Assembly: GCA_020854055.1 (NCBI GenBank)
Contig: JADZGD010000039.1
Span: 1-64,000, forward strand
Source of the DNA: Bryobacterales bacterium
GTDB taxonomy: Bacteria > Acidobacteriota > Terriglobia > Bryobacterales > Bryobacteraceae
Reading direction: 5' to 3'
DNA: 64,000 nt
This document shows positions 60,596 to 64,000 of the stretch, in pieces. The stretch's first letter is position 1, and each line of letters begins with the position of its first letter. The notes under the pieces were generated by a model, which ran no database searches, was not told the DNA's origin, and worked only from the letters and a program-made list of their open reading frames with translations. A program made the translations under genes and the position numbers.

Positions 60596-62024
60596 AGAAG
60601 CGGTTCCAGAGGTACTGGTTGTAGACCTCGTGATGAAACTGCACCTCGGCCTTCTTTACGATCGTTCCCAGCAGGCGGGCGCAGCGGTCGGCGGAGGCCT
60701 TTTTCAGAGTCTCGTAGCGGCTCTTCACGTCCTCGCCCAGCAGGGTGGTAGTCCACTCGGAATGGTTGAAATTCTCCATTGCATCGTAAATGTTATCCGG
60801 CAACAGACGTCCGCTCGAACGCAGATTATCTTCCTTTGCGATGGAGGCTTCCATGCCCGTTCTGAAGATCGCGTACAGCATCAGGTACGGGTTGGCATCC
60901 GGCCCGACCGAACGGACCTCCACCCGTGCGCTGCGCTCGTTAGCGAGCGGGATACGCACCATCGAACCCCTGTCCACGCCGGAAGCCATAATCTCGTTCG
61001 GGGCCTCAAAATTCGGATCGAGACGCCGGTAAGCGTTCACGCTGGCGTTCAGCAACAGGCAGATGCCGCTGCCGTGCGTCAACAGGCGATCCACAAACTG
61101 CCAGCCGTAGGAACTGATCTTCTCCTCGCCCGCCGCATCCCAGAACAGGTTCTGGCCATTCTTGCTGACCGAGATGTTGGCATGCATGCCACTACCGTTC
61201 ACACCAGCCACTGGTTTAGGCAGGAAACTCGCCGTCAGGCCGAGATTGGTTGCCACCTGGCGGCAGACCAACTTGTAAAGCTGGATGTAATCGGCTGCCG
61301 CCACTACTTCGGCATAGCCGTAGCTGATCTCGAACTGCGACGGCGCCACTTCCGGGTGGTCCTTCTCATTTTCAAAACCCATGGCGCGCTGCGCCTCTGC
61401 CACGCGATCAATGAAGCTGCGCAACGGATCGCCCGGCAGGGAGTGGTAATAACCGCCGGTATTCGCATACTCGAAGCAACCATTCTCGGAATAGTGCCGC
61501 TCTGCATCCACACCTTTGAAAAGGAAGCCCTCAACTTCGTTCGCCGCGTTGAGCGTCAACCCCTCGGCGGCATACGCTTTGGCGGCATAGTCTTTGAGAA
61601 CGCTGCGCATGTCGGCGGGGTAGGGCGAACCGTCCCGGTCAATTACCTCGCCGAATACCAGCACCTTGCCGGCGCCGAAGATATCGGCCGGAGCCCAGTA
61701 GAAAGCGCCCCAGTCGATCGCCAACCGCAGATCACTCTCGCGCTGGGAGGCGAATCCGCGAATCGAAGATCCGTCAAACGTCAGATTATCGGCGCTCCGA
61801 AGCAGGAACTTCTTGTCGTAGTCGAGCATGTGCAGCCGGCCTTCGAGATCGCTGAACAGCACCGTCACCGCTTTCACGCGCTTCTCATCGGTCAGATACT
61901 TCAGGCGCTCATCCCGAACCTGCTCCAGGGGAGCGCGCTTCAACCGTTGCACCTTGGCGTGCAGGTTCGATTCTTCCAGTTCGGCGTATGAGAGCCGTAG
62001 AAAATCTTGCAGATCGTTGCTCAA
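60594..62024 (-). CDS. glnA: Glutamine synthetase, type I-like
   Basis: Makes glutamine from glutamate and ammonia with ATP. TTG at 62024 is chosen because AGGAG lies five bases upstream and it gives 476 residues, the type I length. Motifs are LTFDGSSIRGFASQRESDL, VNGSGMHANISVSKNGQN, DPNFEAPNEIMASGVDRGSM split around the ATP site, and RSARVEVRSVGPDANPYL. A canonical adenylylation Tyr motif was not recognised. Earlier ATG starts would overlap the upstream PLP enzyme gene. Confidence 0.93.
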   Translation of the reverse strand: MSNDLQDFLRLSYAELEESNLHAKVQRLKRAPLEQVRDERLKYLTDEKRVKAVTVLFSDLEGRLHMLDYDKKFLLRSADNLTFDGSSIRGFASQRESDLRLAIDWGAFYWAPADIFGAGKVLVFGEVIDRDGSPYPADMRSVLKDYAAKAYAAEGLTLNAANEVEGFLFKGVDAERHYSENGCFEYANTGGYYHSLPGDPLRSFIDRVAEAQRAMGFENEKDHPEVAPSQFEISYGYAEVVAAADYIQLYKLVCRQVATNLGLTASFLPKPVAGVNGSGMHANISVSKNGQNLFWDAAGEEKISSYGWQFVDRLLTHGSGICLLLNASVNAYRRLDPNFEAPNEIMASGVDRGSMVRIPLANERSARVEVRSVGPDANPYLMLYAIFRTGMEASIAKEDNLRSSGRLLPDNIYDAMENFNHSEWTTTLLGEDVKSRYETLKKASADRCARLLGTIVKKAEVQFHHEVYNQYLWNRF

Positions 62025-62058
62025 TGAGTCTCCTTTTTCCAATCCCGGATTTACCAGG

Positions 62059-63423
62059 TCACCGCGCCGGCGCCGCGCGCACTGCGGACAGTACGGCTTC
62101 CAGGCTCCGGTCCACATCCTGTTCGGTTGTCGCCCAGGAAGAGACGCTGATGCGCATCGCGTGTTGCTGTTGCCACAAGGTGCCGCCACACCAGCAGGTC
62201 CCATCCTGCTGGATAGCGGTGATCGCCCGCCCCGTCTCCTCGGGCGAGCCAAAGGATACCAGCACCTGGTTTAACACCACGTCATTCAGAATGGTAAACC
62301 CGGCGCGGCGCAACCCCTCGGCAAACCGCCGCGCACAACGGCAGTTGCGATCGACCAGTTCGGCGAGTCCCTCCCGGCCCAGCGATTTGAGCGCCGCCCA
62401 AATGTCTACTCCGCGAGCCCGCCGCGAAAGTTCCGGCACATATTGAGAGGGTTCGCGGTGGTCGCCTTGTGGCAGATAGGCGGCGGTCAGCGTCATCGCC
62501 CGGCGCAACTGCTCCGGGTCGCGCACAAACGCCAATCCACTGTCGTAAGGCACGTTCAACCACTTATGGGCATCGGTGGCCCAGGAGTCGGCCTCGGCCG
62601 TGCCGGTAATCAGGTGCCGCAACTCGGCACTGGCGGCGGCCCACAGCCCGAAAGCTCCATCCACGTGAATCCAGGCGCCCATCTTCCGCGCCCGGCGGCA
62701 AATCTCTAATGCTGGATCGAACGCCCCGGAATTCACATTGCCGGCCTGGAGGCAAACAATCGCTGGGCCCTCCACATGCGGAATCCGGTCGGCCAGCATC
62801 CGGCCCTGGTTGTCTACCGGCACGCGATGAACGCGCTCCCGCCCTAGTCCTAACAGCCCGAGCGACTTGAAAACGGAAGGATGCGCTTCCTCACTGACAA
62901 TCACTTGAATCGCGGGCGCTCCGTAAAGCCCGCGCGCTTCCACATCCCACCCGGCCCGCTCCAAAACCGCATGCCGAGCCGCCGCCAGCGCGGTGAAATT
63001 CGCCATCGTCGCGCCAGTCACAAAAGCCCCGCCAGACCCGGCTGGCAACGCTAGAACTTCCAACAGCCACTCGAGCGCAACCTCTTCGAGCAGCGCCGAG
63101 ACCGGCGACGCGGCAAATAACCCCGCGTTCTGGTCCCATGCCGATGCCAGCCAGTTGGCGCCCAACGCCGCCGGCAGCGAGCCGCCAATTACAAAGCCGA
63201 AAAAACGTGGCCCGGAGATGCCCATCGTAGCCGGAGAACCGTTCTCGTCCAGCAACCGCACCACCTCTTCGGCCGCGGTAGGCTTCTCCGGCATCGGTTC
63301 GCGGAATACCTTCAACGCCTCAACCGCCTCGGGCGCCGGGCCTACCCGCCTCTCCCGGATCCCTTCCAGATAGCCGGCCGCGCGGCGTGCAACCGACTGT
63401 AGTAATTCATCCACAATCACCAT
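62059..63423 (-). CDS. PLP-dependent group II decarboxylase family protein
   Basis: Pyridoxal-phosphate enzyme, 454 residues from ATG 63423. The PLP lysine lies in WATDAHKWLNVPYDSG. Other family features are GPRFFGFVIGGSLPAALG, the gatekeeping FVTGATMANFTALAAARH, VSEEAHPSVFKSL (ring-stacking His) and IHVDGAFGLWAAAS. This subgroup is close to aromatic-L-amino-acid and glutamate decarboxylases, but the substrate cannot be told. It lies 34 bp upstream of glnA on the same strand. Confidence 0.9.
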   Translation of the reverse strand: MVIVDELLQSVARRAAGYLEGIRERRVGPAPEAVEALKVFREPMPEKPTAAEEVVRLLDENGSPATMGISGPRFFGFVIGGSLPAALGANWLASAWDQNAGLFAASPVSALLEEVALEWLLEVLALPAGSGGAFVTGATMANFTALAAARHAVLERAGWDVEARGLYGAPAIQVIVSEEAHPSVFKSLGLLGLGRERVHRVPVDNQGRMLADRIPHVEGPAIVCLQAGNVNSGAFDPALEICRRARKMGAWIHVDGAFGLWAAASAELRHLITGTAEADSWATDAHKWLNVPYDSGLAFVRDPEQLRRAMTLTAAYLPQGDHREPSQYVPELSRRARGVDIWAALKSLGREGLAELVDRNCRCARRFAEGLRRAGFTILNDVVLNQVLVSFGSPEETGRAITAIQQDGTCWCGGTLWQQQHAMRISVSSWATTEQDVDRSLEAVLSAVRAAPAR

Positions 63424-63523
63424 AGTAGCGAAGGGGATCAATTGTGCTATGTTCAATGTTCAGGCATACGCGCCGCTGGGCCGCCGATTCCCGCTCGTCT
63501 TCTGTCCGGCTTGAGGTCATTCC

Positions 63524-64000
63524 ATGTCTAAAGAACAACAACAGCCTGCATCCACTCCGGCGCCGATCATCGGCGGCGGTATGACGCTGGGCGTCATTGG
63601 CGCCGGCGTAATGGGTCAAACGCTCATCCGCGGCCTGCTATCGAGTGGCCTGATCCCCCGCGAACAGATCTGGGCCGGAGATAAAAATGGGACGGCGTGT
63701 GACGCCGTCAGCCAGTCGCTCGGCATTTTCGTCAGTTCCGAGTACCAGGACCGCATCCCAACGGCGGACCTGATTCTCATCTGTGTCAAGCCGAACGACG
63801 CCGCGGCTGTGATGGCTGCCTTGCGCAACGCCGGTTTGCGCCGCGAAACCTTGCTCATCTCGATTCTGGCCGGCGTCAGCACGGACCGATTGGAGTCTCT
63901 GCTCGGCACGGAAAACCCGGTCATCCGGGCCATGCCCAACACGCCGGCAGTGGTGGGTGAGGGGATGACCGCGGTCTGCCGCGGGCGCTTCGCCGCCAAG
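63524..64000 (+). CDS. proC: Pyrroline-5-carboxylate reductase, N-terminal part (cut by window edge)
   Basis: Last step of proline synthesis, using NAD(P)H. The 159 visible residues follow a 17-residue low-complexity extension before the nucleotide fold MTLGVIGAGVMGQTLIRGLL. Then come LILICVKPNDAAAVMAAL, ISILAGVSTDRLESLL and the ProC signature VIRAMPNTPAVVGEGMTA. The C-terminal catalytic domain lies beyond the window. Divergent from the PLP decarboxylase gene. Confidence 0.93.
   Translation, partial: MSKEQQQPASTPAPIIGGGMTLGVIGAGVMGQTLIRGLLSSGLIPREQIWAGDKNGTACDAVSQSLGIFVSSEYQDRIPTADLILICVKPNDAAAVMAALRNAGLRRETLLISILAGVSTDRLESLLGTENPVIRAMPNTPAVVGEGMTAVCRGRFAAK

Noticed and set aside
60630-61991. 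453-residue plus-strand frame opposite glnA
   Set aside because: Antisense to glutamine synthetase; no independent support.

Overview
The window is GC-rich bacterial chromosome packed with genes on both strands. Gene content points to an acidobacterium, most likely near Bryobacter/Solibacter. This is inferred from the run of Tat-type secreted TIM-barrel isomerases, a Gfo/Idh/MocA oxidoreductase, a GH106-like hydrolase, a DUF4091 protein, M13 and M2 peptidases, and BshA. I saw no rRNA, tRNA, IS element, phage or CRISPR array. Everything reads as stable core plus lineage-typical genome, with one SRP RNA and one likely gene remnant.

Layout. 1-4.3 kb (minus): a tight operon of ECF sigma factor, zinc-finger anti-sigma factor, rsmA, gltX and glnS, preceded by a good match to an ECF-type promoter. 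4.3-5.4 kb: bshA (bacillithiol synthesis). 5.5-10.5 kb (plus): a tripartite efflux operon (TolC, EmrA-like, EmrB-like) with a cytidylate-kinase-like protein coupled between the adaptor and the pump. 10.6-14.2 kb: a secreted endonuclease/phosphatase-fold protein, SppA and a TIM-barrel isomerase. 14.2-18 kb: a NarL-type response regulator, its histidine kinase and a secreted 12-ankyrin protein. 18-25.5 kb: citrate synthase, a thioredoxin-fold protein, an MBOAT/SGNH acyltransferase pair and a large GH106-like hydrolase. 25.5-32 kb: isocitrate dehydrogenase, GAPDH, Hpt, a coiled-coil secreted protein, RsfS, PilZ, a LOG-family protein and PPK2. 32-37.9 kb: DUF4091, M13 peptidase, SMP-30, Tag and a small protein. 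38-40 kb: ruvX-mltG and a hypothetical gene, all overlapping. 40-49.5 kb: an accessory-looking carbohydrate region (AI-2E-type permease, sialidase, FAD oxidoreductase, alpha/beta hydrolase, three TIM-barrel isomerases, Gfo/Idh/MocA). 49.5-52.3 kb: the conserved SRP RNA-dnaX-ybaB-recR block. 52.3-64 kb: a YfhO-like membrane protein, a photolyase-like single domain, MtaB, an isolated FliM, a site-2 protease, an M2 (ACE-like) peptidase, glutamine synthetase, a PLP decarboxylase and the start of proC.

Functional picture. Central metabolism (citrate synthase, IDH, GAPDH, glutamine synthetase) and translation/replication functions are interleaved with secreted enzymes for complex carbohydrates and peptides, as fits a soil heterotroph. 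The most unusual arrangements are the kinase inside the efflux operon, the ECF sigma operon that carries rsmA-gltX-glnS, and the lone fliM.
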